64,000 bases of DNA from Hanleya hanleyi (Eukaryota; Mollusca; Polyplacophora; Lepidopleurida; Hanleyidae). Made by a program: the position numbers and the translations under genes. The notes below the pieces were generated by a model. It worked only from the letters and a program-made list of their open reading frames with translations, did no database searches and was not told where the DNA came from. The stretch is from positions 496,001-560,000 of the forward strand of contig JAVTVY010017392.1 in the NCBI GenBank assembly GCA_036873755.1, read 5' to 3'. This document shows, one piece after another, positions 46,341 through 57,278 of this stretch (position 1 is the stretch's first letter; every line of letters begins with the position of its first letter).

Positions 46341-47343
46341 ATATGTACAGGTGTACATGTAGAAGGCCTCCAATTTTGCTGAACAAAATCTGTCATAATT
46401 TGGACCAAAAATTATATTAATTTTAAACTGACCTATCGCAACGCAGGCAACTTGGAGCGAAGCCAAACTGCCGTATGTGACATGGCAAACTCCAGAAAAA
46501 GAAACTGGAAATGACATTCACTCCACCTAAGGGGACAACTCAGTGTGACAGATCATCTACTGTGAGACTGATAAGAAATATTAGACGGACAGCAAAATAT
46601 TAAACAGAAAACATTGGAAATGAGTGATAGATTCCAGTGATAGTGTCAGAGAGTGATCTCCCGTGATCTCTTATATGAAAGAATGGCCCGATATTGTGGT
46701 TTCAAATCAAAATCAGATAATTGGAGATCTGATGCAAATGGGATTTGGTGATTTCACGAAGTGAATTCCAGTTAAATATTTTTTTCGCTGGAATATACAC
46801 AAAACTATCATCTCGATATCTTTTAAACTCATAATATTGTTAATTTATAGCATTATGCATATTATAAAAATTCGTATTTGAAAATAACTTAACCTTGAAC
46901 GCGACTAGAGAAACGTGAGCGACTTCTCGTTGATCGCAGCTGAAGGAAGAACAGTTTCGCAACTACGTGTACTAATATAATAATATGCACAGGCTGTGTT
47001 ATTTACCAAACGCTTCAGAGCGCCTCTCATGCCACTTGATTGTTTTAGAAAACACACGACAGGGTTTTCCCGATAGCGTTTCGCCTCAACTTGACTTCAC
47101 GCGCAGTCATGTATGAGTCGCGCTGGTTCTCTGCTCGATGTATCAGTTTTTAGCGTAGCATTATTTGTTCTGCGATTTTCAAGATATAATCAGCCTCAAA
47201 ATCTAGAGTCATCGAATTTTCTGAAACTCTGCCAGGGTGGCACAAGCTACAATTGAACGGAGGTACGGAGTGAAGTATATTTGATCACATCAATATCAAC
47301 TTGGCATTGTATGCCGTTTATTTTGTTCGACGACCACGGCTGA
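46341..47343. other. Gene-free stretch
   Basis: One more array-like unit (CAAACTGCCGTATGTGACAT near 46464) is followed by AT-rich unique-looking DNA. No gene is recognised. Confidence 0.4.
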
Positions 47344-47645
47344 GCGCACACTCTCAGAAATATTCAGCGAATAATCCTCAGGTTGCACATCCACAACTCA
47401 ATTTCAGGGATTTTACCTGAAATCCAGGAATAATTTCCTGAAATTCAAGCAACCATGAATTAAAGCTAAAGTACGTGAAATTTGCTCGAATTTCAGAGAA
47501 AATGCTCTCATTGAGGGATCTTTTTCCTGAAAGTTAGGTAATCAGCCCTGAATTTCAGCCAAAATCCCTGAAATTGTGTTGTGGATATACAACCTGATCA
47601 GTTCAGGACTTTTACTTGAATATTTATAGGAGTGCACTGCGCGGC
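47344..47645. mobile_element. ~300-bp MITE built of CCTGAAATT-type motifs
   Basis: The left CTCAGGTTGCACATCCACAA is mirrored by TTGTGGATATACAACCTGAT at the right, with AATTTCAGGGATTTT and AAAATCCCTGAAATT just inside. Outer AATATTCA and GCACACTC also mirror. The interior repeats CCTGAAA/TTTCAGG in both orientations. Confidence 0.7.
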
Positions 47646-47884
47646 ATGGTTGTTAACACTGCAACGACAACTGGAATTTAACTAGAACAAACCGAGTAGC
47701 TAGCAAGTCCCCCGCCTGGCAGCCTGTCTGAAGGGCATATATCGATCACTACCAAAATGCTCTCGACAAGGCTCCAAAGAGAACTTTGAATAAAAGTGGA
47801 TATGAGCGATGTGTTAAAAGCTCAAGATTGTCGAGTTCAAATGTTGTTCGGGAGGATATATTATATCTGGCTCAAGTTGTCTCT

Positions 47885-47970
47885 TATGTATTGTATTGTG
47901 TGACCGTCGTGATATAGCTGAAAAAATGTTGAAAGCGACGTTAAACCCTATTCACTCACTCACTTATGTA
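47885..47970 (+). mobile_element. SINE-like 3' tail
   Basis: GTGATATAGCTG, a GTTGAAAGCGACGTTAAAC block and a terminal CACTCACTCAC simple repeat match the 3' part of a SINE family that I recall as abundant in gastropods such as abalone. The tRNA-like head is not recognised here. Confidence 0.5.
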
Positions 47971-47994
47971 TTGTGCTCACACGGAAATAATGCT

Positions 47995-48420
47995 GCTATT
48001 TACATTTTGACCTGTTACCTTTGAATAGGTCACGTTCGATACAGAGTGAACAGGACGTTGAAGCCTGCATAAGGCAGCATTGTGCCAAATATTGAACAAA
48101 AGTTGTTCCTTCAATATTGTTTTCACGGGCAAATAGGACCACTGTTCAAATTTTACCTGCATGGCCTTTGAAAATAGGTCAAGGTCAGTAAGAAACAGCA
48201 TTTACATAGAGGCCTCGATAAGGAAACATTGTGGCAAACATTTAGTCTCTAGCTTTCTGTTATTGGGATATTGTGTTCACAATGTTATCCACATTTTCAC
48301 TTCTGTGACCTTTGAAAATAGGGTAAAGATTGAACTGAGTGGGACGGACAGATTGAAGGACGGACGGACGAATAGCATTTCATAATCCCACCACCACCCA
48401 CAATTTAGTGGTGGGGACAA
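47995..48420. repeat. ~160-bp repeat, about 2.5 diverged copies
   Basis: Blocks with ACCTTTGAAAATAGGTCAAG, CATAAGGCAGCATTGTG-like and CAATATTG cores occur near 48010, 48165 and 48310. The array ends in GGACGGACGGACG and then TCCCACCACCACCC. Confidence 0.6.
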
Positions 48421-48738
48421 AAACTATATTAGGTTCATCAATATTACCCCGTCACATCTGGATGCACAGACGGTAAAGGTGCATTCAAATCGAATCCCGT
48501 CGCCACGGCTTAGCTTGAACGCTTCGAAGTATGGGCTGTAAACCACATTTTCTTCCGTGTGGAAACCCATAGTTTTACGGAATACCAGCCCGTCGCCACA
48601 TCTGGAATGAATCAATTGCAAATGGAGATAGAAAGAAGACAATAAATTCCTACCGTACATGTTCTTTTTTGCTTGTACGGTGGCTCATAAGTGACATTGA
48701 TATTTTTTTAATTTTGTATTTTTTTTTTTTTGCATTAT
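48421..48738. other. Gene-free stretch
   Basis: A minus-strand frame (48424-48660) shows internal duplication of a CGTCGCCAC-containing segment but no domain I recognise. A T-rich run at 48720-48733 precedes the minisatellite. Confidence 0.4.
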
Positions 48739-49105
48739 CACCTAGGTGGAAATTATTCTCACCTGGGTGGAAATTATTTTCACCTGGGTGAATATTATTA
48801 TCACCTGGGTGGAAATTATTCTCACCTGGGTGGATATTATTATCACCTGGGTGGAAATTATTTTCACCTGGGTGATATTATTATCACCTGGGTGGAAATT
48901 ATTCTCACCTGGGTGGATATTATTATCACCTGGGTGGAAATTATTTTCACCTGGGTGATATTATTATCACCTGGGTGGAAATTATTCTCACCTGGGTGGA
49001 AATTATTCTGGGTGATAATATTATCACCTGGGTGGAAATTATTCTCACCTGGGTGGAATTATTATCACCTGGGTGGAAATTATCACCTGGGTGGAAATCA
49101 TTATA
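48739..49105 (+). repeat. 21-bp minisatellite, about 17 copies
   Basis: The unit is CACCTGGGTGGAAATTATTCT, with variants ending ATTAT or TTTT and some shortened units near 48920-49100. It is open in a plus frame and would encode a repeated HLGGNYS heptapeptide, but there is no gene context. Confidence 0.95.
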
Positions 49106-49469
49106 TATTTTCATTTTATTGTATTAATATTATAGTCAATTTGGCCACAGATTGCCCGTATGCACATGTACATGACGTACTGTCACTATGGGTGCACTCC
49201 ACACTAGGTCACGGTTTCGCACAAATGGCCCTAATTTCAGAATAAGGAAGGTCGCCTGTTCTTGACAGCATGGTAATTCTTCTTCCCTTTCTACTAACTG
49301 AAATCTATAGTATCACCCTGCTGGACGTAACCATTTCTTCAAACGAAGATATAACATTTGCTTGCTGCATTTGCGTACACTTCGCCATCCATAAGATGGC
49401 TTGCGAATCGTGTGTCTCCATTATCGCGGAGCGATATCCGGTGTTCATGGGCGTCGCTAAGATTTTTCA
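49106..49469. other. Gene-free stretch
   Basis: A frame at 49270-49521 shows no domain and runs into repeat DNA. Nothing else is seen. Confidence 0.4.
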
Positions 49470-50212
49470 AATGGGGGTCGATTATCATAGCACTTTAGGT
49501 GAGGGTCCAGGGGCCGCGTAGGCCCCGGAAGCTCCGGGGTCCTAGATCGCCGGAGATGGGTTCTAAGCGTTTTCCAGGAATTAAATCTGAACATAATGTA
49601 TGCAGATTTAGGGTTACATTATACAGCTCTGAGACCTTAGAGCATTGTGAGCGATTTCCAACAATTAAACTGACATGTCATTTGTCAAAATTCAGTATTA
49701 TATTTTATTCTCTTTTGTCATGTTGAAAACACAATAATAACGCTTTGGGCCTATATACCTCGTCGGCTAACCCAGTGGCGTCGGAACGTAATTGAAAGTT
49801 GGGGACCACTATCACAGCCCAACAGGCGGGGGTCCAGGGGCCGCCTAGGCCCCGGAAGCTCCGGGGTCCTAGATAGCCGGAGATGCGTTCTGAACGTTTT
49901 TCCGGAAATAAAACGGATCATACTGCATGCACATTTATGATTCTATTATCACGATTTTTTTTCTCGCAATTATAAGCATGCATCGATATTGAAAACATCG
50001 CACCTCATGCCTTCATCCATTTGACGTTCTAGTTATATTTAAAATCTACAAAACGATGACTTATAGTTCTTGGGAGGGAAACCAATATGCCTACAGATAC
50101 GATTCATTCACACACAGATAAAACAAGGAAATCCTCACAGCCCAACAGGCGAGGGTCCACGAGCCGTTTAGGCCCCGGAAGCTCCAAAGTTCCAGATCTC
50201 CAGAGACGCGTT
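49470..50212 (+). repeat. Direct repeat units that host the insertion of element 2
   Basis: Three units start with GGGTCCAGGGGCCGC(C/G)TAGG followed by CCCCGGAAGCTCC (near 49504, 49835 and 50153). Each is followed by GAGATGCGTTCTGAACG-like sequence. The third is cut at GAGACGCGTT (50212), where element 2 is inserted. The family continues after the element at 62182. Confidence 0.8.
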
Positions 50213-53030
50213 AGTAGTAGGTAAAGGCTATTACAGACCGCATTTTCCCGGGATCGATAACTCTGTTTGCACTTTTTTGATTTTTGACAAATTTCGGGTT
50301 ATCTCCCTTGATTCGAACATTTGCATGTTTTCACAGAATAAATAAATAAATAAATTAATTAATTAATTTTAATTGTATAAAGATGTATTCATCCGCGGTG
50401 ATGCGGTCATGTCTGGCGGTGATTCGGTCGCGGGAAAAAGTTTCCGCGGGGAAAAAGTAGTCCCTAGATAAAATGGTCCGATGGGGTCGAGTGAGGTATC
50501 AAAGTGAAGCTTAGGTGAAGGGGCATCTAATGGGCTGGGTGTGGGATTGAACTATCGGCATTCTGCGCATGCGCGGTGGCCCAAGGGTATGAAAATAGCC
50601 GTTTTGGAGCTAGGGGAGCTCCTAATGGTCCAATGGAGTTGTATGAGGTATCAAAGTGAAGCATTCGTGAAGGGGTATTTGATGGCTGGGTGGGTGCATG
50701 TAAAATTTTTCCTGAAAAAAAAAAAAAACGGAACTCGGACTTTATCGAAAAATCCGGGAAAATACCTATATGGGGTATGGGGGGTATATAGGTCGCCGGG
50801 CTTAACGGGGCTCGCCTATCAATAGAGTTATCTCCCCCTAGTTCCAGGGTGGGTGTATGTAAAAATTTTCCTGAAAAAATACGGAACACGGACTTTATTC
50901 TAATTTTCGGGAAAATGCCTATATGGGGTATGGGGGGTATAGGACCATCCTGGGAAACCTACTTCTCGACATTTGCGGTATAGGTTGTGGGGTCTCGTTT
51001 TCTTAGTCTCGTCAAGACAAACATGATAGGAAGTGTCCCCGAGCGAAACGATGAAATTTTTGAAAAAGTACGATATAGCCACATATGGGCCCATACTGGG
51101 GTATAGGACCGATGTTTGTCCCCCTGGGAAACCCACTTCTATACATTTGCGGTAGGGTTGTGGGGTCTCGTTTTCTTAGTCTCGTCATGTAGAACATGAT
51201 GGGAAGTGTTGCGGAGCGAATCGGTGAAATTTTTGAAAAAGTACGATATAGCCCCATATAGACATATATATATATAAATATATATTCCCATACTGGGGGT
51301 ATAGGTTCAATGTTTATCCTACTGGGAAACGGACTTCTAGACATTTGCGGTAGGGTTGTGGGGTCTTGTTTTTCACGTCTCGACATTTAGAACATGATAG
51401 GAAGGGTCGCGGAGCGAATCGATGAAATTTTTGAAAAAAGTCACCAAGGCCTGGGTAGGCCCATAGGCCTATACTGCATGGCTAGAGGTGTACATAGGGT
51501 CATACGGGGTGGGCATGTTGGAGTCTAGGTGAGTCCCTGGTGGTCCAATGGGGTCGAGTGAGGTCTTATTTTGAAGCTCTCGTGGAGGAGCACTTGACTA
51601 CACTAATGGTTCGTCCGTGTTCAATAGTCTGCGCATGCGCAGACTGGCCTGTAGTATAGAAAGTAGGCATTTTGGGTGCTATATGTAGGGGTGTGTTTAG
51701 GATAGAGATGGGCTATTCTCGGTTCGAATGGGTCGTGTGAGGTATCCATGTGAAGCTTGTGTGGGGTAGAGTCAGAATGGCGTGTTTTGAAGTGCAAGTC
51801 GCGTTAATCTGCGCATGCGCAGCCTGGTTGTAGTAAGTAAAGTGGCCATTTTGGGGCAGTGAAGGAAGGTATTTGGGGTCGAGATGGGCTATTCACGGTT
51901 CGAATGCATCCTGGAAGGTGTCATCTTGTAGTTCTCGGGGTGTACATTCCGATTTAAGGGATGTCCGCGTCATCTGTGACGTCATCAGTGACGTCATCAG
52001 TACGAGTAGTAGCGAAAGGGGGCATTTTGGGTGCTATGTAGGGGTGTGTTTGGGGTAGAGAGGGACCATCCATGGTCCGAATGCGTCGTGTGAGGTGTCA
52101 TGTTGTAGCTCTCGGGGTGTACATTCCGATTTGAGGGATGTCCGCGTCATCTGTGACGTCATCGGTGACGTCATCAGTACGAGTAGTAGCGAAAGTGGCA
52201 GGCCCATAGGCATATACTGCATGGCTAGGGGTGTATAGGACCATACGGGGTGGACATGTTGGAGTCTAGGTGAGTCCCTGGTGGTCCAATGGGGTCGAGT
52301 GAGGTCTTATTTTGAAGCTCTGGTGGAGGAGCACTTGACTACACTAATGGTTCGTCCGTGTTTAATAGTCTGCGCATGCGCAGACTGGCCCGTAATATAG
52401 AAAGTAGGCATTTTGGGGGGATGTGGGTATGTGTTTGGGTTAGAGATGGGCTATTCTCGGTTCGAATGGGTCGTGTGAGGTATCCATGTGAAGCTTATGT
52501 GGGGTAGAGTCAGAATGGCGTGTTTTGAAGTGCAAGTCGCGTTAATCTGCGCATGCGCAGTTGGTGGTAGTAAGTAAAGTGGCCATTTTGGGGCAGTGAA
52601 GGAAGGTATTTGGGGTCGAGATGGGGTATTCGAGATGGTTCGAATGCATCCTGGAAGGTGTCATCTTGTAGCTCTCGGGGTGTAGACCTCGATTTGAGGG
52701 CTGTTCACGTCACCGGTGACGTCATCAGTGACGTCATCAGTACGAGTAGTAAGTAAAGTGGACATTTTGGAGGTGTGTGGAGGTGAGTTTGGGGTAGAGA
52801 TGGACCATCCATGGTCCGAATGCGTCGTGTGAGGTGTCATGTTGTAGCTCTCGGGGTGTACATTCCGATTTGAGGGATGTCCGCGTCATCTGTGACGTCA
52901 TCGGTGACGTCATCAGTACGAGTAGTAGCGAAAGTGGACATTTTGGGGCAGTGAAGGAAGGCATTTTGGGTAGAGGGGCCATTCTCAGTCCGAATGCGTC
53001 GTGGGAGGTGTCATCTTGTAGCAACGCCCG
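50213..53030. repeat. Left terminal region of element 2 with regulatory-motif arrays
   Basis: It is mirrored by 59340-62181. It contains AATTAATTAATTAATT near 50355, TGCGCATGCGC palindromes (about 50564, 51630, 51810, 52371, 52548) and pairs of TGACGTCA 12 bp apart (51977/51989, 52154/52166, 52717/52729, 52893/52905). Long internal direct duplications (for example 51480-52000 against 52200-52700) show repeated amplification. Confidence 0.8.
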
Positions 53031-53537
53031 CCAACACCAAGCACAATGCTTCAACGCCCTGGTGAAATAGCTCAGAAGCTCTGATTTTCTAGATATTTCA
53101 TGGAATTGTCACTCATTCTTCGAAATGCAGTGACGTTCGTCGTTACACCTTAACAGACCGGAGACAGTACAACAGCAACAACAACAACAACAAAAATGAG
53201 ACATGAGAGAACAACCACAACAAGAAGTTTTTTCATATAGTTTATTCTCCCCAATGTTACATCATACCCACGCTGCAGGAGCCGCGTTGGGTATATTTAC
53301 AATTCAAGAAGACTCTTGTCCAATCAGAGGCCACCATTTGCATCTGTCATATTCGTTCCTGTCCGTTAGATGTATTCTTGTCCAATCAGAAGTCTCCATT
53401 TCAGAAAGTTCCATCTTCGGACATGTTCGCTCTGAACTGTTTATTCTAATCATCGTCGGGCAGGCCAGGATACCGTTGAGGCAACATGATAGTTGTTTGT
53501 GCATTCTGAGTATCTATCAGTGCATGGGTGAATACTT

Positions 53538-54461
53538 TCATCCGATGGGTTGATCGGTCAGCTTGGTCACGAAAAACGTAACATTGGTCGCCCTCTCCAC
53601 TGCCCACTTGGTGTTGGGGCGTTGTTGTTGGGCCCATTCCAAGGGGTCCACGGTGTCCAGTTTCTCCAGCATCATCTCTAGAGACGCACGATTGATGATG
53701 GTGAATGGCTGATCAAATACCCGGATGTTACTGCTCGGGTAAAAATATCGGGCTTGGTCTGTGTCCTTTTGCTGCAGCACATAACCAAACGCCAGATTTA
53801 ATTTGAAGGACGTAGCTTGGTCATTGAAGATGGCTTCCACGTAGTTGCGTAGACGGGTGAGGTCAGTCAGTCGGAAATTGTAGATATCTTGAATAGGGCG
53901 ATGACGGTAGAAACAGTGCCGGATCATGGGCCAATGGCGCCGATAGATGTCACTCACTGGATGGGCGTCCTGTAAGAGATCGCTAGGAACATTTATGGGC
54001 TCGTCCAGAAAATGTTCGATGTCGTCAGGCGTATGACTCGAAACCGTAACGCTGAGGTCCGGCTGGATATCCAGGCTCTTCTGAACTGTGGGTATAGGCG
54101 GGCTCTTCATCGTCGCATCACCAGTGGCGTTCGTCTCCCTGGGTTCATCTTCACTGGGTCTGACCCTCATGGGTGCCTCTTTAGTGGAAAGTTGTCGTTC
54201 ATACCGTGGTGATGGACTATGAATCAAACGTTGGTGCTGTCTGAACCGACTGGGTTGTTTGAAGAGTCGACCACAATCGGTAAATTGTACCGTCGCACCC
54301 GCGTGGAGTGCCCTCTCATGGCACAGTAAATGATCCTCCCGATTGAATGACCGTGAGCAGATTATACAAGTATACCGTGCATCGTTGTGGATGGAGGCCT
54401 CATGGCGTCGTAAATTGTTTAGACGAGTAAATGACTTCAGCCAAGTTGTGCAAGTGAACAT
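53538..54461 (-). CDS. Truncated Polinton PolB N-terminal protein, outer left copy
   Basis: This 307-residue frame has its own TATA box (54507-54514). The N-terminus has three C2H2-like fingers, but two have lost a zinc ligand: MFTCTTWLKSF has Trp for the second Cys, and VQFTDCGRLF has lost the first. After a low-complexity linker comes a conserved block: DEPINVPSDLLQD, YRRHWPMIRHCF, LYNF-like NFRLTDLTRLRNYVEAIFND and ending ERATNVTFFVTKLTDQPIG. In invertebrate Polintons this finger-plus-block arrangement precedes the protein-primed type-B polymerase domains, which are absent here. A poly(A) signal lies at 53241-53246 (minus strand). Confidence 0.7.
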   Translation of the reverse strand: MFTCTTWLKSFTRLNNLRRHEASIHNDARYTCIICSRSFNREDHLLCHERALHAGATVQFTDCGRLFKQPSRFRQHQRLIHSPSPRYERQLSTKEAPMRVRPSEDEPRETNATGDATMKSPPIPTVQKSLDIQPDLSVTVSSHTPDDIEHFLDEPINVPSDLLQDAHPVSDIYRRHWPMIRHCFYRHRPIQDIYNFRLTDLTRLRNYVEAIFNDQATSFKLNLAFGYVLQQKDTDQARYFYPSSNIRVFDQPFTIINRASLEMMLEKLDTVDPLEWAQQQRPNTKWAVERATNVTFFVTKLTDQPIG

Positions 54462-54946
54462 TTTGGTGGTTGACAGAGTGTCTGATGAAACGGTCAGGCC
54501 GTTTCCTTTTTATAGCAAGCTAGCTGGTCATCTGTTTTTAGCACAATCAGTTCAACTTGGACGTCAGCGACAAGAACCCGGATGTAGGCGTATGTGTATG
54601 TGTGTGCTTGCGAGTGTGTTTTTTGGATCGGAGCTCTTGGAGCTCAAAGCCTGCGGAGCTCAGATCTCGGAGGTGACATTTGCATACGACCTCTGTGAGG
54701 TCACTTCCGCTTCCGTTCACGTGACCGGAACTGACCTTTGACACCGGCGCGCGCGGTGTAAAGGTTTCCACCGCATTAATGCTTCAACGCCCTGATGAAA
54801 TAGCTCAGAAGCTCTGATATTCCATGGAATTGTCACTCATTCTTCGAAATGCAGTGGCTCCCATCGACGCACGTCGTTACACCTTAACACTCTAACATAT
54901 CGCCATGATATAGACCGGAGAGAGAACAACAACAGCAACAACAAGG
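54462..54946. promoter_or_regulatory. Promoter region of the outer left PolB-N copy
   Basis: TATAAAAA on the minus strand (plus 54507-54514) lies about 50 bp before the ATG, and the context GCTTGCTATAAAAAGGAAAC is identical in the inner copies. Upstream are the CCCGGATGTAGGCG motif, GGAGCTC repeats and GTGAGGTCACTTCCG near 54695. From 54779 a copy of the 53045-53200 segment starts, marking the tandem duplication of the whole module. Confidence 0.6.
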
Positions 54947-55254
54947 ATGACACATGAGCGAACAACAACAACAAGAGGGTTTTTTTCATATAGTTTATTC
55001 TCCCCAGTGTTACATCATACCCTCGCTGGGGGAGCCGCGTTGGGTATATTTACAATTCAAGAAGATTCTTGTCCAATCAGAAGCCACCATTTGCATCTGT
55101 CATATTCGTTCCTGTCCGTTAGATGTATTCTCGGCTACTCTTGTCCAATCAAAAGTCGCCATTTCAGAAAGTTCCATCTTTGACCATGTTCGCTCTGAAC
55201 AGTTTGCTCTAATCGTCATCGGGCAGGCCAGCATACCGTTGGGGAAACATATCC

Positions 55255-56241
55255 TCAGATAGTTGTTTGCGCATTCTGAGTATCTATCAGTGCATGGGTG
55301 AATACTTTCATCCGATGGGGATGGTGTGTCAGTTTAACCACGAAGAACGTAACATTGGTGACCCTCTCCACTATCCACTTGGTGTTGGGACGCTGTTCAT
55401 AGGTCCATTCCAAGGGATCCACAGTGTCCAGTTGGGCCAGCATCGTCTCTAACGACGCCCGATTGGTGATTGTGAAAGGATGGTCGTACACTGGGTTGAT
55501 GGCACTGGAATAGAAATAGCACAATTCACGCGTCATCTTATGGCATAAGATGTACCCAAATGCTACATTTAATGTGAAGGACGTAGGTTGGTCATTGAAG
55601 ATGGCTTCCACGTAGCTGCGTAGACGGGCGAGGTCGGTCAGTCGGAAATTGTACAAATCCAATATAGGGCGATGACGGTGGAAGCAGTGTCGGATCATGG
55701 ACCAATGGCGTCGATACATCTCACTCACTGGATGATCTTCGGGTAAGAGATCGCTGGGAACATTTATGGGCTCGTCCAGAAAATGTTCGTTGTCGTCAGG
55801 CGTATGACTGGAAACAGTAATGCTAGGGACAGGCTTGATATCTAGGCTCTTCTGGGCTGTGGGTATAGGCGGGCTCTCCGTGATCGCATCACCAGTGGCA
55901 TTCTTCTCCCCGGGTTCATCTTCAGTGGATCTGCCCCTCCTGGACGCCTCTTTAATGGAAAGTTGTCTCTCTTGCCGTGGTGACGGACCATGAATCAAAC
56001 GCTCATGCCGTTTTAACTGACTGGGTCGTCTGAAGAGTTGACCACATTCTTCGCATGGACGCTTGGGTGGCCTATGAATTGAACGTTCATGGCGCTGTAA
56101 ATGATCTGGGCGCTGAAACGACAGTGTAGGCCTACATATCGTACAGCTATACTGGGCGGTTCCATCGTGCTTGGTAGCCTCATGGCGGTGCAAGTCGTGC
56201 CGGCGAGTGAATGATTTCGAGCACGTAGTACAAGTGAACAT
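55255..56241 (-). CDS. Truncated Polinton PolB N-terminal protein, inner left copy
   Basis: This is a 328-residue intact frame, the better preserved paralogue. Residues 1-83 hold three fingers with all ligands: CTTCSKSFTRRHDLHRHEATKH, CTICRPTLSFQRPDHLQRHE and CEECGQLFRRPSQLKRHERL-type units. Then come an acidic linker and the block YRRHWSMIRHCFHRHRP, DLYNFRLTDLARLRSYVEAI, FTITNRASLETMLAQLDTVD and RVTNVTFFVVKLTHHP. The last 20 residues come from sequence that also follows the outer copy in another frame. Length is about one third of a full PolB. The fingers could bind DNA or the terminal protein; the catalytic domains are missing. TATA at plus 56287-56294, ATG at 56241. Confidence 0.75.
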   Translation of the reverse strand: MFTCTTCSKSFTRRHDLHRHEATKHDGTAQYSCTICRPTLSFQRPDHLQRHERSIHRPPKRPCEECGQLFRRPSQLKRHERLIHGPSPRQERQLSIKEASRRGRSTEDEPGEKNATGDAITESPPIPTAQKSLDIKPVPSITVSSHTPDDNEHFLDEPINVPSDLLPEDHPVSEMYRRHWSMIRHCFHRHRPILDLYNFRLTDLARLRSYVEAIFNDQPTSFTLNVAFGYILCHKMTRELCYFYSSAINPVYDHPFTITNRASLETMLAQLDTVDPLEWTYEQRPNTKWIVERVTNVTFFVVKLTHHPHRMKVFTHALIDTQNAQTTI

Positions 56242-56286
56242 CTTGGTGGTTGACAGAGTGTCTGATGAAACGGTCAGGCCGTTTCC

Positions 56287-56294
56287 TTTTTATA
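56287..56294 (-). promoter_or_regulatory. TATA box of the inner left PolB-N copy
   Basis: TATAAAAA, 46-50 bp before the ATG. The same 60-bp leader (CGGCCTGACCG, then CACTCTGTCAACCACCAAGA) precedes the right-arm copy. The CGGCCTGACCG leader can fold on itself. Confidence 0.6.
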
Positions 56295-56569
56295 GCAAGC
56301 TAGCTGTTGATCTATTTTTAGCACAATCAGTTCAACTTGGACGTCAGCGACAAGAACCCGGATGTAGGCGTGCGTGTATGTGTGTGCTTGCGAGTGTGTT
56401 TTTTTGGATCGGAGCTCTTGGAGCTCAAAGCCTGTGGAGCTCAGAGCTCGGAAGTGACATTTGCATATGACCTCTGTGAGGTCAGTTCCGGATGTGTGAC
56501 CCCGGCGCGCAAAGGTTTCCACCGCGGACCAATACATATGAACTGATGATGGACACATGTTCATTCCTA

Positions 56570-56955
56570 TATTTAAAGACTCTACCACCACCACCACACA
56601 CACACCAACTCCACCAACACCAACGCCACCACCAACGCCACCAACGCCACCACCAACGCCACCAACGCCACCACCAACGCCACCACCAACGCCACCAACG
56701 CCACCACCTGCGACACACACACTTACGCGGTGCACCCACACCCTAGTGTACCCTATGCCCTACGCGCTATAGGGTACAGGGTGCACCGCGTAAGTGTGTG
56801 TGTCGCAGGTGGTGGCGTTGGTGGTGGCGTTGGCGGCGTTGGTGGTGGCGTTGGTGGTGGCGTTGGTGGCGTTGGTGGTGGCGTTGGTGGAGTTAGTGGT
56901 GGTGGTGGTGGTGGTGTGTGTGTGGTGGTGGTGGTAGAGTCTTTAAATATAGGAA
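56570..56955. repeat. CCA/ACG minisatellites flanking the palindrome centre
   Basis: CCACCAACGCCACCACCAACG units at 56583-56715 are mirrored as GGTGGTGGCGTTGGTGGCG at 56810-56930. Copy number differs slightly between arms. Frames through them are Pro/Thr- or Gly/Val-rich artefacts. Confidence 0.9.
56724..56800. repeat. Centre of the element 2 palindrome
   Basis: GTACCCTAT at 56748-56756 and ATAGGGTAC at 56769-56777 pair around a 12-base loop (56757-56768). Outside them ACGCGGTGCAC and GTGCACCGCGT pair. The left side has a short extra CCACACCCTA. This hairpin joins the two arms. Confidence 0.9.
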
Positions 56956-57225
56956 TGAACATGTGTCCATCATCAGTTCATATGTATTGGTCGGCGGTGG
57001 AAACCTTTGCGCGCCGGGGTCATACGTCCGGAACTGACCTCACAGAGGTCATATGCAAATGTCACTTCCGAGCTCTGAGCTCCACAGGCTTTGAGCTCCA
57101 AGAGCTCCGATCCAAAAAAAACACACTCGCAAGCACACACATACACACACGCCTACATCCGGGTTCTTGTCGCTGACGTCCAAGTTGAACTGATTGTGCT
57201 AAAAATAGATCAACAGCTAGCTTGC

Positions 57226-57233
57226 TATAAAAA
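57226..57233 (+). promoter_or_regulatory. TATA box of the right-arm PolB-N copy
   Basis: TATAAAAA, 53 bp before the ATG at 57279. It is the mirror of the left inner promoter, so the two genes are divergent from the palindrome centre. Confidence 0.6.
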
Positions 57234-57278
57234 GGAAACGGCCTGACCGTTTCATCAGACACTCTGTCAACCACCAAG

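Noticed and set aside
48730..49245. 171-residue frame rich in HLGGNYS units
   Set aside because: It is the 21-bp minisatellite read in frame; all frames repeat similarly and no gene context is seen.
51720..51750. GGTTCGAATGGGTC resembling a tRNA T-arm
   Set aside because: No matching D-arm, anticodon arm or acceptor stem nearby; the motif is part of the terminal repeat units.
53160..53215. CRISPR-like short repeats (CAA/TTG tracts and the 20-21-bp repeats elsewhere)
   Set aside because: They are simple tandem repeats with no unique spacers and no cas genes, in a eukaryotic context.
56274..57176. Gly/Val-, Pro/Thr- and Trp-rich frames around the palindrome centre
   Set aside because: By-products of the CCA/ACG minisatellites; they also overlap promoters of the PolB-N copies.
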